A DNA stretch of 64,000 nucleotides, from contig NZ_JBHUMO010000072.1 in assembly GCF_042685105.1 (NCBI RefSeq), positions 62,001 through 126,000 of the forward strand, read 5' to 3'. Below the pieces are notes generated by a model. It was not told the DNA's origin, ran no database searches, and saw only the letters and a list, made by a program, of their open reading frames with translations. Made by a program: the position numbers and the translations under genes. The DNA comes from Enterococcus_G camelliae (GTDB lineage Bacteria > Bacillota > Bacilli > Lactobacillales > Enterococcaceae). How positions within the stretch are numbered: the first letter of the stretch is position 1; each line of letters begins with the position of its first letter. Shown here piece after piece: positions 52,368 to 60,751 of this stretch.

Positions 52368-53498
52368 TCAATTCGTGCGTACAGGTGTGATTAATTGAAT
52401 AAAATTCGCTTCTCCCTCGGTTGGTTCCAGCGTAAATGGACGAATAGCGGAAATAAATTTGATTGCAATCGTTGTATCTCCGAAAGCACGCAAGGCAGCT
52501 TTCATATAATCAGGATTAAAGGAAATTTCTAAAGGATCCCCACTAACTTTTTCGTAATTTAGTGATTCCTCAACTTTTCCTACTTCTGGTGAATTTCCAT
52601 ATAACACCACATCCTCATCGGATATAGATAGTTTGACAATGTTGTTTCGTCCTTCATGTGACAATAAAGAAGCACGTTCGATTGCCGCTAAAAGGGCAGG
52701 AACAGAAAACTCAATTTCGGTATTAAAACTAGTTGGGATTAAACGATTGGTATCTGGATAAGTTCCTTCAAGTAATCGAGAATAAAATTTCATCGTCTCA
52801 GTTTCAAATAAAACTTGATTTTCCATGATACTCATCTCAAGTTGCTCCTCGTTCTCTCCTAGAGAACGAGACAATTCTGTCAAACTTTTTCCTGGAATAA
52901 CAATATTGATTTGATCAGATTGACTTTCTAAAGGAATGGTTCGTTGACTTAAACGGTGTGAATCCGTAGCAACGGCCACAAGTTGATTATTCTTTAAAGT
53001 CATATGAACCCCAGTTAAAATCGGGCGACTCTCGTGTTGTGAAACAGCAAACACAGTTTCATTGATCAATTGATTGACGATTTCTACAGGAATGGTCAAT
53101 TGTTGATTGGTTTCGACAACTGGTAAATGAGGGTAATTATCTGCATCTAAGCCATTAACAGTAAAACTAGCTTTTCCAGAAGTAATCAAGACTTGATTAT
53201 TTTCAATGACTTCAAGTGTAAAGGTTTCTTCTGGTAAGCGACGAACAATTTCACTAAAAAACCGTGCTTGTAAAACAATCGCGCCTGTTTGTTCAATTTG
53301 CATATTGGCTTTTTCATCATGAACACTTAGAAACGTTTCAATGGAAATATCAGCATTGCTACCAGTAAGAGTCAAACCTTGATTACTTAATTGAATTTTT
53401 ACGCCCGTTAGGATGGGAATGGTAGTTTTACTTGAAATAGCACGTTGAACTGTTTGTAATTCTTGAATGAATGTTCCTCGATGTAAGGTGACTTTCAT
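52368..53498 (-). CDS. dnaN: DNA polymerase III beta sliding clamp
   Basis: The clamp holds DNA polymerase on DNA. The 376-residue protein has the three-domain clamp pattern: MKVTLHRGTFIQELQTVQRA (20 residues) at the start, ARFFSEIVRRLP in domain 1, TGVHMTL and ATDSHRLSQRTIPL in domain 2, and the C-terminal QLITPVRTN. The start is the ATG with AAGGAG 12 bases upstream; a longer open frame reaches into the dnaA-dnaN gap and is rejected since it crosses DnaA boxes. Confidence 0.97.
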   Translation of the reverse strand: MKVTLHRGTFIQELQTVQRAISSKTTIPILTGVKIQLSNQGLTLTGSNADISIETFLSVHDEKANMQIEQTGAIVLQARFFSEIVRRLPEETFTLEVIENNQVLITSGKASFTVNGLDADNYPHLPVVETNQQLTIPVEIVNQLINETVFAVSQHESRPILTGVHMTLKNNQLVAVATDSHRLSQRTIPLESQSDQINIVIPGKSLTELSRSLGENEEQLEMSIMENQVLFETETMKFYSRLLEGTYPDTNRLIPTSFNTEIEFSVPALLAAIERASLLSHEGRNNIVKLSISDEDVVLYGNSPEVGKVEESLNYEKVSGDPLEISFNPDYMKAALRAFGDTTIAIKFISAIRPFTLEPTEGEANFIQLITPVRTN

Positions 53499-53566
53499 AA
53501 TAATGGACAACTCCTTTAAACTTAATGGTAAATAAAAAATAGTCGTAGTAATAGGCTTGTTTATAT

Positions 53567-53661
53567 TGTGGAAAACTATGGTTGAATCGTTTGTGTTAAA
53601 GTTTTCCACTTGTGTATAACCTGTGGAAAAGTCAATGAGTTTTCCAACTTTATTATCCACA
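53567..53661. promoter_or_regulatory. DnaA-box cluster between dnaN and dnaA
   Basis: Candidate boxes are TGTGGAAAA (53567-53575), TGTGTATAA (53611-53619), TGTGGAAAA (53622-53630) and exact TTATCCACA (53653-53661). With the larger cluster upstream of dnaA this gives the two-part origin layout known in Bacillus and relatives; it may also control dnaA expression. Confidence 0.8.
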
Positions 53662-53662
53662 G

Positions 53663-55003
53663 CTATGTCAAAATGATTTGTTTAATTTCTGCTACTTCAT
53701 TTTGGAGAATCGCGTCACTTTGTAGCAATTGTTGAATTTTTTCATGGGCATGGATGACAGTGGTATGATCTTTCCCACCGAATTCAGCTCCAATTTTTGG
53801 TAAAGAATTGTCAGTTAATTCTCGTGAAAGAAACATTGCGATTTGTCTAGGAACAACAATGCTTTTTACACGTTTTTTTCCTTTTAAATCCTTTAAGGGG
53901 ATATGGTAATATTTCGCAACTTCTTCTTGAATATGGAGAATGGAAACTTGATTCAGGTGGTGAGTTGATTTTAAAGCCTTCAGCGCTTCTGCTGCAAGAC
54001 TCGTTGATATATCTGAATTTCTCATTGCAGCAAAGGCCTGTACTCTGACAAGTGCCCCTTCTAACTCACGAATATTTGAATCAATTTGGCCGGCGATATA
54101 ACTTAAGGTATCATCAGGAATCTCCAAATTTTCCGCTTCGGCTTTTTTTCGTAAAATTGCTGTTCTGGTTTCTAAGTCTGGTGGCGTAATGTCAACGGAT
54201 AATCCCCATGCAAAACGTGATACCAATCGTTCTGGCAAGGTTGGTATTTCATTTGGTAAACGATCACTTGTTAGAACGATTTGTTTATTGTTTAGATACA
54301 GTTCTTCAAACGTGTTGAAAAACTCTTCTTGTGTTCCTTCTTTATTAACTAAAAACTGAATATCGTCTACCAGCAGTAAATCAACTGTTCGGTATTCGTT
54401 TCGGAATTCTTCCATTTCTTTTCGTTTTATGGAGTTAATAAAATCATTTGTAAAATTTTCACTACTTACGTATTTGATACGGGCATTGGGTCTTTTTTGT
54501 AACATTTGATGACCGATGGCGTGCATCAAATGTGTTTTACCAAGACCAACTCCACCGTAGAAAAAAAGAGGATTATAAATAGATCCTGGATCTTCTGCGA
54601 CGACAAGTGCGGCTGCATGAGCCATTTGGTTCCCTTTCCCAATAACGAAGGTATCAAAGGTATATTTTGGATTTAACATGGCCTTTGGGGGCAGCTCATT
54701 CTTTTTCTCAGCTTGAACTGCTTGCGGTTCAAGCTTCTTTTGATAATCAACTGCTTCCTCAGGAGTAAGGAAGGTTGGAAATAACTCTTCTCCATTTAAC
54801 AGGTACCCAGTTTCCAAAATTTGACCAGCTAGGTTTTTTTCCCAGTAATTTTTATGTAATTCGCTTGGCACTTCAATAATAAGTTGGTTATTTTGAAAGG
54901 AAAGAGGCTTGGCTGTGTCTACCCAAGTATTGTAGCTGACAAAATTCATCTCTTTTTTGTAACGCTCTTGCAACTCTTTCCAGATGGCATCAAGAGATGG
55001 CAT
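53663..55003 (-). CDS. dnaA: Chromosomal replication initiator DnaA
   Basis: DnaA binds oriC boxes and opens the origin. The 446-residue protein has domain I (residues 1-90), a short linker, the AAA+ domain with Walker A GGVGLGKTH and Walker B LLLVDDIQF, sensor IVLTSDRLP and a C-terminal helix-turn-helix with the signature PRQIAMFLSRELTDNSLPKIG (parts PRQIAMFLSREL and SLPKIG) and FGGKDHTTV. The start is the ATG after GGGGGAG; two longer starts lack a good site. Confidence 0.98.
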   Translation of the reverse strand: MPSLDAIWKELQERYKKEMNFVSYNTWVDTAKPLSFQNNQLIIEVPSELHKNYWEKNLAGQILETGYLLNGEELFPTFLTPEEAVDYQKKLEPQAVQAEKKNELPPKAMLNPKYTFDTFVIGKGNQMAHAAALVVAEDPGSIYNPLFFYGGVGLGKTHLMHAIGHQMLQKRPNARIKYVSSENFTNDFINSIKRKEMEEFRNEYRTVDLLLVDDIQFLVNKEGTQEEFFNTFEELYLNNKQIVLTSDRLPNEIPTLPERLVSRFAWGLSVDITPPDLETRTAILRKKAEAENLEIPDDTLSYIAGQIDSNIRELEGALVRVQAFAAMRNSDISTSLAAEALKALKSTHHLNQVSILHIQEEVAKYYHIPLKDLKGKKRVKSIVVPRQIAMFLSRELTDNSLPKIGAEFGGKDHTTVIHAHEKIQQLLQSDAILQNEVAEIKQIILT

Positions 55004-55460
55004 CGTCATCTCCCCCAATTCTAAAAAATTTTTAAAGCATGGATAGTACTAATGTAGCATGGATAAGAAAAGTTTTCCACAGATATTAGCGAATAAATAA
55101 AAAAAATACAAATTTTTCCACAATGTGAAAAAAGAAAAAAAAAGAAAAGAACAAACGTGAATAAAGTTTTCCACAGTCAAAAGAAACAGTGTGGAAAACT
55201 GGGATATTTTGAAATTATCCACAGATTAACTTGGAAAACAAAGAGCAGGGTAAGAATGTTTTCAAAGGATATCCACAATTAAAAATATCTTTGTGGATAT
55301 CTTTTACCGTCCAGTGTATTTGTGCAAAAGTGGGTCCGTAAGTGAAGAATAGTTTTGAGAAGAGAGTGGCACATCCACAAGTCATTTTTCCCTAATCACA
55401 TAAATTGTGGATAAACATTTTTCCAATCTATCTGATGGCGAGAGAGTTTGATTTGCATTT
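55004..55460. other. Origin of replication (oriC)
   Basis: The gap from dnaA to the rpmH promoter holds exact DnaA boxes at 55215-55223 (TTATCCACA) and 55406-55414 (TGTGGATAA), one-mismatch copies at 55073-55081, 55114-55122, 55167-55175, 55190-55198, 55269-55277 and 55292-55300, and an AT-rich stretch around 55085-55165 that could be the unwinding element. Two AGCATGGATA copies 20 bp apart (55036 and 55056) lie next to dnaA. Gene strand also switches here. Confidence 0.93.
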
Positions 55461-55465
55461 TTGTA

Positions 55466-55495
55466 TTGACAAAATTATGGGAAAGTCGTTATAAT
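55466..55495 (+). promoter_or_regulatory. rpmH promoter
   Basis: TTGACA (55466-55471) and TATAAT (55490-55495), spacer 18 bp. Confidence 0.9.
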
Positions 55496-55549
55496 ATCAA
55501 GGTATGTCTGTACATAGAGATAACAGGAATTACGTTGGAGGTGAATTGA

Positions 55550-55684
55550 ATGAAAAGAACGTATCAACCAAATAAAAGAAAACATCAAAAAGTTCATGGT
55601 TTTCGTAAACGCATGAGCACTAAAAACGGACGTCGCGTCATTGCGAGTCGTCGTCGGAAAGGCAGAAAGGTTCTTTCTGCATAA
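55550..55684 (+). CDS. rpmH: Ribosomal protein bL34
   Basis: L34 is a small basic part of the large subunit. The 44-residue protein starts MKRTYQPNKRKHQKVHGFRK (20 residues) and ends with RRRKGRKVLSA, the normal family sequence and length. GGAGGTG precedes the ATG. It begins the rpmH-rnpA-yidC-jag run on the leading strand of the right replichore. Confidence 0.98.
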   Translation: MKRTYQPNKRKHQKVHGFRKRMSTKNGRRVIASRRRKGRKVLSA

Positions 55685-55685
55685 G

Positions 55686-55710
55686 CCACTGAGCCTCAGT
55701 GGTTTTTTTT
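55686..55710 (+). terminator. Terminator/attenuator between rpmH and rnpA
   Basis: CCACTGAG-C-CTCAGTGG followed by eight T. As no clear second promoter was found before rnpA (100 bp), partial read-through may set the L34 to RnpA ratio. Confidence 0.9.
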
Positions 55711-55788
55711 GTACCCTTTTTTAGGAGAAACAGGTGAAGACTTGTCCTTGATTATGGTATGATTGGGAAGTGAGTATAAGGAAAAGGA

Positions 55789-56142
55789 ATGAATGATCAC
55801 AGGATGAGAAAGGCATATCGTGTAAAGAAAGAACTCGATTTTCAACGAGTATATCAAACCAAAAATTCATATGCGAACCGCAAATTTATTGTATATGTAT
55901 TGGCAAAACCTGAACAACCTCATTTTCGTGTAGGCATATCGGTTGGAAAGAAAGTGGGAAATGCTGTTCATCGTAATGCAGTTAAGCGCAAAATTCGTGC
56001 CAGTATCCAAGCAATGCAAAAGGATATTGTGAAAGAACAAGATTTTATTGTTATTGCCCGTCCAGGTGTATCAGATTTATCTTCTCAGGAAGTGTACTCG
56101 AACTTAAAACATGTATTCGCGCTTGCGGGAATTATTAACTAG
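55789..56142 (+). CDS. rnpA: Ribonuclease P protein component
   Basis: RnpA helps the RNase P RNA mature tRNA 5' ends. The 117-residue protein has YRVKKELDFQRVYQTKNSYA (20 residues), the RNR-like motif VHRNAVKRKIRA near residue 65 and the C-terminal strand. The start used is the ATG behind AAGG; an internal ATG five codons on is possible but has AGG directly abutting it. Confidence 0.95.
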   Translation: MNDHRMRKAYRVKKELDFQRVYQTKNSYANRKFIVYVLAKPEQPHFRVGISVGKKVGNAVHRNAVKRKIRASIQAMQKDIVKEQDFIVIARPGVSDLSSQEVYSNLKHVFALAGIIN

Positions 56143-56159
56143 AGAGAGGAATGTGTTGT

Positions 56160-56993
56160 GTGAAAAAAAGGAAGCGTCTACTTATGACGGGAAGCTTTGC
56201 CATCTTAGCATTGCTTTTGTCAGCATGTGGTACGAGTCAGGTGACGGCTCAAAGTACAGGAATATGGGATCGGTACATTGTTTTTTATTTTGCTGAGGCG
56301 ATTAAAGCGTTGTCGTTTGGGAATGCCGGAATAGGGATAATCTTATTTACGATTGTCATTCGAGTCATTTTACTACCATTGATGCATTTTCAAACAAAAA
56401 GCATGCGTAAAACGCAAGATTTGCAACCACAGCTTAAAAAGTTACAAGCTGAATATTCTTCAAAGGATATGCAAACGCAACAAAAATTGCGCGAAGAAAC
56501 GCAAAGATTGTACGCCGAAAATAATGTCAATCCTTATATAGGATGTTTGCCATTGGTTATACAAATGCCAATTTTAATGGCTTTGTGGCAAGCTATTTCA
56601 CGCGTACCTGCGTTGACTGAAGGCCATTTTCTATGGTTACAGTTAGGGTTGAAAGATCCATATTATATTTTACCAATTCTAGCTGCTATTTTTACCTTTG
56701 CAAGCACCTACTTATCAAGCATGAGTCAAATTGAATCGAATGCGAGCATGAAGATTATGAATATTTTTATGCCATTGATGATTTTGTTTATGGGGGTCAA
56801 TTTAGCAAGTGGACTGTCACTTTATTGGGTGATTTCTAATGGTTTCCAAGTATTGCAAACATTATTGATTAATAATCCTTTTGTAATACGTAAAGAGCGC
56901 GAAGAGGCTGCCTTGCTAGTAAAAGAAAAAGAACGGGCCTTAAAAAAGGCTAGAAATCAAGCACTAAATAGCAAGAAAAAAAGGAAAAAATAG
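56160..56993 (+). CDS. yidC: Membrane protein insertase YidC (lipoprotein form)
   Basis: YidC inserts membrane proteins alone or with Sec. The 277-residue protein has a lipoprotein signal with lipobox LLLSAC, the lipidated Cys at 23, then five membrane segments as in Gram-positive YidC1/SpoIIIJ, with the conserved basic residue within the second half of the groove segment (TIVIRVILLPLMHFQTKSM, 19 residues). The tail is very basic, a ribosome-contact feature. The start is a GTG 8 bases after GAGAGG. Confidence 0.93.
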   Translation: MKKRKRLLMTGSFAILALLLSACGTSQVTAQSTGIWDRYIVFYFAEAIKALSFGNAGIGIILFTIVIRVILLPLMHFQTKSMRKTQDLQPQLKKLQAEYSSKDMQTQQKLREETQRLYAENNVNPYIGCLPLVIQMPILMALWQAISRVPALTEGHFLWLQLGLKDPYYILPILAAIFTFASTYLSSMSQIESNASMKIMNIFMPLMILFMGVNLASGLSLYWVISNGFQVLQTLLINNPFVIRKEREEAALLVKEKERALKKARNQALNSKKKRKK

Positions 56994-57022
56994 CAACAAT
57001 GGGATAGAAAGGAGTTTTGACT

Positions 57023-57766
57023 ATGCCAATTTATGAGGGCACAACAGTTGAAGAGGCCATTCGGCGAGGTCTATCGGATTTGGGACTTTCTTCTGATAAA
57101 GTAACGATGACAACGTTAGAAGAGGGGAAAAAAGGGTTTTTAGGAATGGGAAAAAAGACAGCTCGAGTACAAATTGAGCCTGTAACCATACCTACTGAAC
57201 AAATTATTCTGAAAGAGAGTTTGATTGAAGAGGAAGTTTCAGAGCGTATTCAACCAGAAAAAGACAAGTTTGAGGCAAACGAACCAAAGCAAGAGCAACA
57301 GGCCACATCAGATGAAGAAATATTGACGCAGTTGGCTATGTACCTTACTGCTATAACCAAAGCACTATCTGCTCCAGCTTTGGTAAAATTTACTCGTGAT
57401 GAAGACCAAGTCGTTGTGCATTTGCAGACCGAAAAACAGGGTATGTTAATTGGCAAACATGGGAAAATTTTAAATGCTTTGCAATATTTGGCTCAGGTGT
57501 TTGTCCATCGTCTTTCAAAAAATAAATTGTCTATTGTGCTAAATGTAGGGGATTATCGTGAAAAACGTCAAGTAATTTTGGAACGCTTAGCTCAGAAAAC
57601 GGCAGATAAAGTTAAACAAACTGGTCGCCCAGTGTTTCTTGAACCGATGCCTGCATTTGAACGCAAACAAATTCACGCCGCATTAAGTAAAAATCCAACA
57701 ATCCAAACACACTCTGAAGGTGATGAGCCTTATCGTTACCTTGTAGTTGAACCAGTTAGAAAATAA
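57023..57766 (+). CDS. jag: RNA-binding protein Jag (KhpB)
   Basis: Jag/KhpB is an RNA-binding protein linked to cell elongation in streptococci. The 247-residue protein has Jag_N (residues 1-50, with TTVEEAIRRGL and GKKGFLGMGKKTARV), an acidic linker, a KH domain (GKHGKILNALQYL) and an R3H domain (LEPMPAFERKQIHAALS, ending in the basic tail). GGAG lies 8 bases before the ATG. It follows yidC, as usual. Confidence 0.95.
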   Translation: MPIYEGTTVEEAIRRGLSDLGLSSDKVTMTTLEEGKKGFLGMGKKTARVQIEPVTIPTEQIILKESLIEEEVSERIQPEKDKFEANEPKQEQQATSDEEILTQLAMYLTAITKALSAPALVKFTRDEDQVVVHLQTEKQGMLIGKHGKILNALQYLAQVFVHRLSKNKLSIVLNVGDYREKRQVILERLAQKTADKVKQTGRPVFLEPMPAFERKQIHAALSKNPTIQTHSEGDEPYRYLVVEPVRK

Positions 57767-57778
57767 GATTTCATCGAC

Positions 57779-57819
57779 AAAAACACATCCCAGTGAAAAT
57801 CTAAGGGGATGTGTTTTTG
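57779..57819 (+). terminator. Terminator after jag
   Basis: AAAAACACATCCC / GGGATGTGTTTTT with a 14-base loop and a T run; ends the rpmH-rnpA-yidC-jag unit. Confidence 0.9.
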
Positions 57820-57908
57820 TCTATCTAGTTGCCATTCAAAGAAAATAAGCACATTCATTTAGAAAGAAAAAGCGAATTGCTATAATGGAGTTGATAAGGA
57901 GGAAGGGT

Positions 57909-58682
57909 ATGAAAGGATCATTTACTTGGAATGGGACGGAATGTTTAGGTACATTGCCTGGGGAGTATGGGACGATTTTACTTCTGCAAAAATTACCAGA
58001 GGGAGAAGTTCCAGCTGGAGCAGTTGCTTTATTTATGATGCAACGCAAATTAGTGGCTATTTCAGATAAGGCAATTGTGAAAGAGTATGATCGGGTCATT
58101 CTATTGCACCCCACATGGACCATCGAGCAGCAGTATTTTTTACACTTTTTACGTAATTACAGTCAAGAACACCAATGGTTACCATCAATTGATCGAAAGC
58201 CAGTACCTGAGCATTTTGAAGGAATCATTATGGCTTATTTTATCGAAATTGTTGCCCTTTTAAATTGGTGGGGCTACGATTTTGCTCACTGTGCCACAGT
58301 ACCGACGAAAAAAGCTGGAAAACCTCGTCATCGTTGGTCCAAAGCGATTAGTACGATGCCTTTTTATACGGAATACAAAGGAGTGAAAGCCACCGTTTAT
58401 TGGCAAAAAAGAAATGAACTTATACTGAAAAAAGGAGCACAGCTATTACCGGAAACGCCTTTAAATAAAGATGGTTCCGTGGGATTTGCGGCAAAATTTG
58501 CCTTGACATTGCGTCAGGAAAACTCAGATAAATTTGATGAAACGTTCTTGACAACAGAGGATATTACGCTAAAAAGTGTCAATGAGATGGGGCATTTTCT
58601 TTATTTTGCGGGGACAAATAGTTGGCAACAATTCAAAGACAAAGAAGGAAAAACACTAGATGAGTGGACGATTATAGAATAA
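57909..58682 (+). CDS. Protein of unknown function with a DUF4357-like C-terminus
   Basis: This 257-residue soluble protein is not firmly recognised. The N-terminal half (FTWNGTECLGTLPGEYGT, then a Trp-rich stretch ALLNWWGYDF) has no motif I know. The C-terminal part, LKKGAQLLPETPL ... GHFLYFAGTNSWQQFKDKEG and KTLDEW, resembles DUF4357, a small domain often seen at the end of proteins tied to DNA defence or DNA repair. AAGGAGG precedes the ATG. It lies alone between jag and mnmE, a place where other Firmicutes usually have no gene. Confidence 0.68.
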   Translation: MKGSFTWNGTECLGTLPGEYGTILLLQKLPEGEVPAGAVALFMMQRKLVAISDKAIVKEYDRVILLHPTWTIEQQYFLHFLRNYSQEHQWLPSIDRKPVPEHFEGIIMAYFIEIVALLNWWGYDFAHCATVPTKKAGKPRHRWSKAISTMPFYTEYKGVKATVYWQKRNELILKKGAQLLPETPLNKDGSVGFAAKFALTLRQENSDKFDETFLTTEDITLKSVNEMGHFLYFAGTNSWQQFKDKEGKTLDEWTIIE

Positions 58683-58690
58683 ATCATCAG

Positions 58691-58755
58691 AAAAAAAGCG
58701 AATCACGCCAACGATACCAAAACAATGGTCATCGCTAGCATGATTCAATTTTTTT
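58691..58755. terminator. Bidirectional terminator between the unknown gene and the YbjQ-like gene
   Basis: A long stem pairs GAATCA and several following short blocks (CGAT, ACCA) with their complements; A7 and T7 runs flank it, so it can stop both convergent genes. Confidence 0.85.
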
Positions 58756-59098
58756 ATCCGCCAATGGTTGATTGAACAAATTGAACGACAGTACCATACG
58801 CAAAAATTTCTAAAAATGTTGTGCCATCAGGACGAACCATATGATCGTGCTCAAAATGACAGTGGATAACCGCGTTGGCTCCATAAGAAACGGCTTTTTC
58901 TTGTAAACGATAGGAAACGTTGGCGAGCAAATCATTTGGATCAACCAGTGGATCAAACAAATCAACTTCTAGTTTTTCTGAAGCAAAGACAATGTCTCTT
59001 ACGATATAGGGTCTGTCGACGTTGCCCGTGGAAAGAATAATTTCTTGAATGCGTCTATTCTCTTCTTCAGAATGGTCTTCTTTTCGGAATAATCCCAT
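58754..59098 (-). CDS. YbjQ-family (heavy-metal-binding domain-like) protein
   Basis: This 114-residue protein starts MGLFRKEDHSEEENRR and has a pattern like YbjQ/DUF74: LLANVSYRLQEKAVSYGANAVI (parts ANVSYRLQEKA and YGANAVI) and EIFAYGTVVQ. It has histidines at CHFEHDH but no proof of metal binding. AAAGGTG lies before the ATG; a much longer open frame upstream has no support. It is a lone minus-strand gene on the right replichore, so it runs against the fork. Confidence 0.72.
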   Translation of the reverse strand: MGLFRKEDHSEEENRRIQEIILSTGNVDRPYIVRDIVFASEKLEVDLFDPLVDPNDLLANVSYRLQEKAVSYGANAVIHCHFEHDHMVRPDGTTFLEIFAYGTVVQFVQSTIGG

Positions 59099-59198
59099 AC
59101 TATCATCACCTTTCATTATTTTTCTAAGTGTAACGTGTTTTGGCGAATTGTGCAAAGAAGAATTGAGAAGAAAAGTGGTTATGATAAGAGGACATAGC

Positions 59199-59227
59199 TT
59201 GTCACCAGCAAAAAAATATGCTAATCT
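59199..59227 (+). promoter_or_regulatory. mnmE promoter
   Basis: TTGTCA (59199-59204) and TAATCT (59222-59227), spacer 17 bp; leader of about 100 nt. Confidence 0.7.
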
Positions 59228-59255
59228 ATGACCAGAATAAAGCGAACAAGCAGTC

Positions 59256-59304
59256 AAAGTGCAACGTTCACCTAGTAAAGATAGGTGGAGTGGGCACTTT
59301 TTTT
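59256..59304 (+). terminator. Terminator-like hairpin in the mnmE leader
   Basis: Outer arms AAAGTGC (59256-59262) and GCACTTT (59294-59300), inner arms CACCTA (59269-59274) and TAGGTG (59282-59287), followed by seven T. It lies between the promoter and the ribosome site, with no upstream gene to terminate. Confidence 0.75.
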
Positions 59305-59333
59305 GTGCGATAAAAAGCAAAGGAGAAGGAAAA

Positions 59334-60731
59334 GTGGCTGAAATTACCAAAGAATTTGATACGATTGCAGCAATTTCGACACCGCCTGGCGAAGGAGCAA
59401 TTAGTATCGTGCGTCTAAGTGGAGATCAAGCAATTCCGATTGCAACCAAAGTCTTTCAAGCAGGGACTAAGCGACTCATGGATGTGCCAAGTCATACAAT
59501 TCATTATGGACATATTTTTGACCCCAATTCGGAGCAAATTGTGGATGAAGTCATGGTTTCTGTGATGCGAGCACCAAAAACTTTTACGAGAGAAGATGTC
59601 GTGGAAATCAATTGTCACGGAGGAATTGTCGTTGTCAATCAACTTTTGCAATTACTTTTGCGGCAAGGGGCCCGCTTGGCTGAACCGGGTGAATTTACGA
59701 AACGAGCCTTTTTAAATGGACGTGTGGATTTGTCACAAGCGGAGGCTGTAATGGATCTGATTCGTGCCAAAACAGATAAAGCGATGAATTTAGCTTTGAG
59801 TCAATTGGATGGAAACTTATCAAATTTGATTCGTACGTTACGGCAGGAAATTTTAGAGACACTGGCTCAAGTAGAGGTCAACATCGATTATCCGGAATAC
59901 GATGACGTAGAAGAGTTAACAAGCAAATTGTTAGTAGAAAAAGCGCATCAAGTCCAAAGTCAAATTCAGGCATTGTTACAAACAGCCAAACAAGGGAAAA
60001 TTTTACGCGAAGGATTAGATACGGCGATTATCGGACGGCCAAATGTCGGTAAGTCAAGCTTACTGAATCATTTGCTACGCGAAGAGAAAGCAATCGTGAC
60101 CGATGTCGCTGGTACGACGCGCGATGTTATTGAAGAATACGTGAATGTGCGAGGAGTCCCGTTGAAATTAGTTGATACTGCGGGAATTCGTGAAACCGAG
60201 GACATTGTGGAACGCATAGGCGTAGAACGGAGCCGAAAAGCATTGGCAAAGGCGGATTTAATTTTACTGGTGCTCAACCAAAATGAACCACTATCTGCCG
60301 AGGATCGTCAATTGCTTGCAGCGACAGATGCAAGCAAACGAATCATTTTGTTGAATAAAAATGATTTACCCAATGAACTAGATCGCAAGGCATTATTATC
60401 TTTCACTGGAGATTCCCCCGTTTTTGAGGTATCTGTTTTGGAAAATGCAGGTCTTGACAAATTGGAACAGGCAATTGCTGCATTGTTTTTCGGAGGGGAA
60501 ACGACAGACAAGGACGCTTCTTATGTATCCAATACTCGTCATATCGCCTTGCTTGAGCATGCCTCTCAAGCGCTCTCTGAAGTGATTGTAGGCATTGAAG
60601 CGGGTATGCCAGTAGATTTAGTCCAAATCGATATGACCCGTTGTTGGGACGATTTAGGTGAAATCGTCGGCGACAGTGTCCAAGATGAATTAATCACACA
60701 ATTATTTAGTCAATTTTGTTTAGGAAAATAA
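59334..60731 (+). CDS. mnmE: tRNA modification GTPase MnmE
   Basis: With MnmG, MnmE adds the carboxymethylaminomethyl group to wobble U34 of several tRNAs. The 465-residue protein has the N-terminal tetrahydrofolate-binding domain (EFDTIAAISTPPGEGAISIV, 20 residues), a helical part with an embedded Ras-like G domain (GRPNVGKSSLLN, DTAGI, NKNDL), and the C-terminal catalytic Cys in FCLGK. The start is a GTG after GGAGAAGG; the upstream ATG would lie in the leader hairpin. Confidence 0.96.
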   Translation: MAEITKEFDTIAAISTPPGEGAISIVRLSGDQAIPIATKVFQAGTKRLMDVPSHTIHYGHIFDPNSEQIVDEVMVSVMRAPKTFTREDVVEINCHGGIVVVNQLLQLLLRQGARLAEPGEFTKRAFLNGRVDLSQAEAVMDLIRAKTDKAMNLALSQLDGNLSNLIRTLRQEILETLAQVEVNIDYPEYDDVEELTSKLLVEKAHQVQSQIQALLQTAKQGKILREGLDTAIIGRPNVGKSSLLNHLLREEKAIVTDVAGTTRDVIEEYVNVRGVPLKLVDTAGIRETEDIVERIGVERSRKALAKADLILLVLNQNEPLSAEDRQLLAATDASKRIILLNKNDLPNELDRKALLSFTGDSPVFEVSVLENAGLDKLEQAIAALFFGGETTDKDASYVSNTRHIALLEHASQALSEVIVGIEAGMPVDLVQIDMTRCWDDLGEIVGDSVQDELITQLFSQFCLGK

Positions 60732-60751
60732 AAAAGAGGAGTAACGAAACG

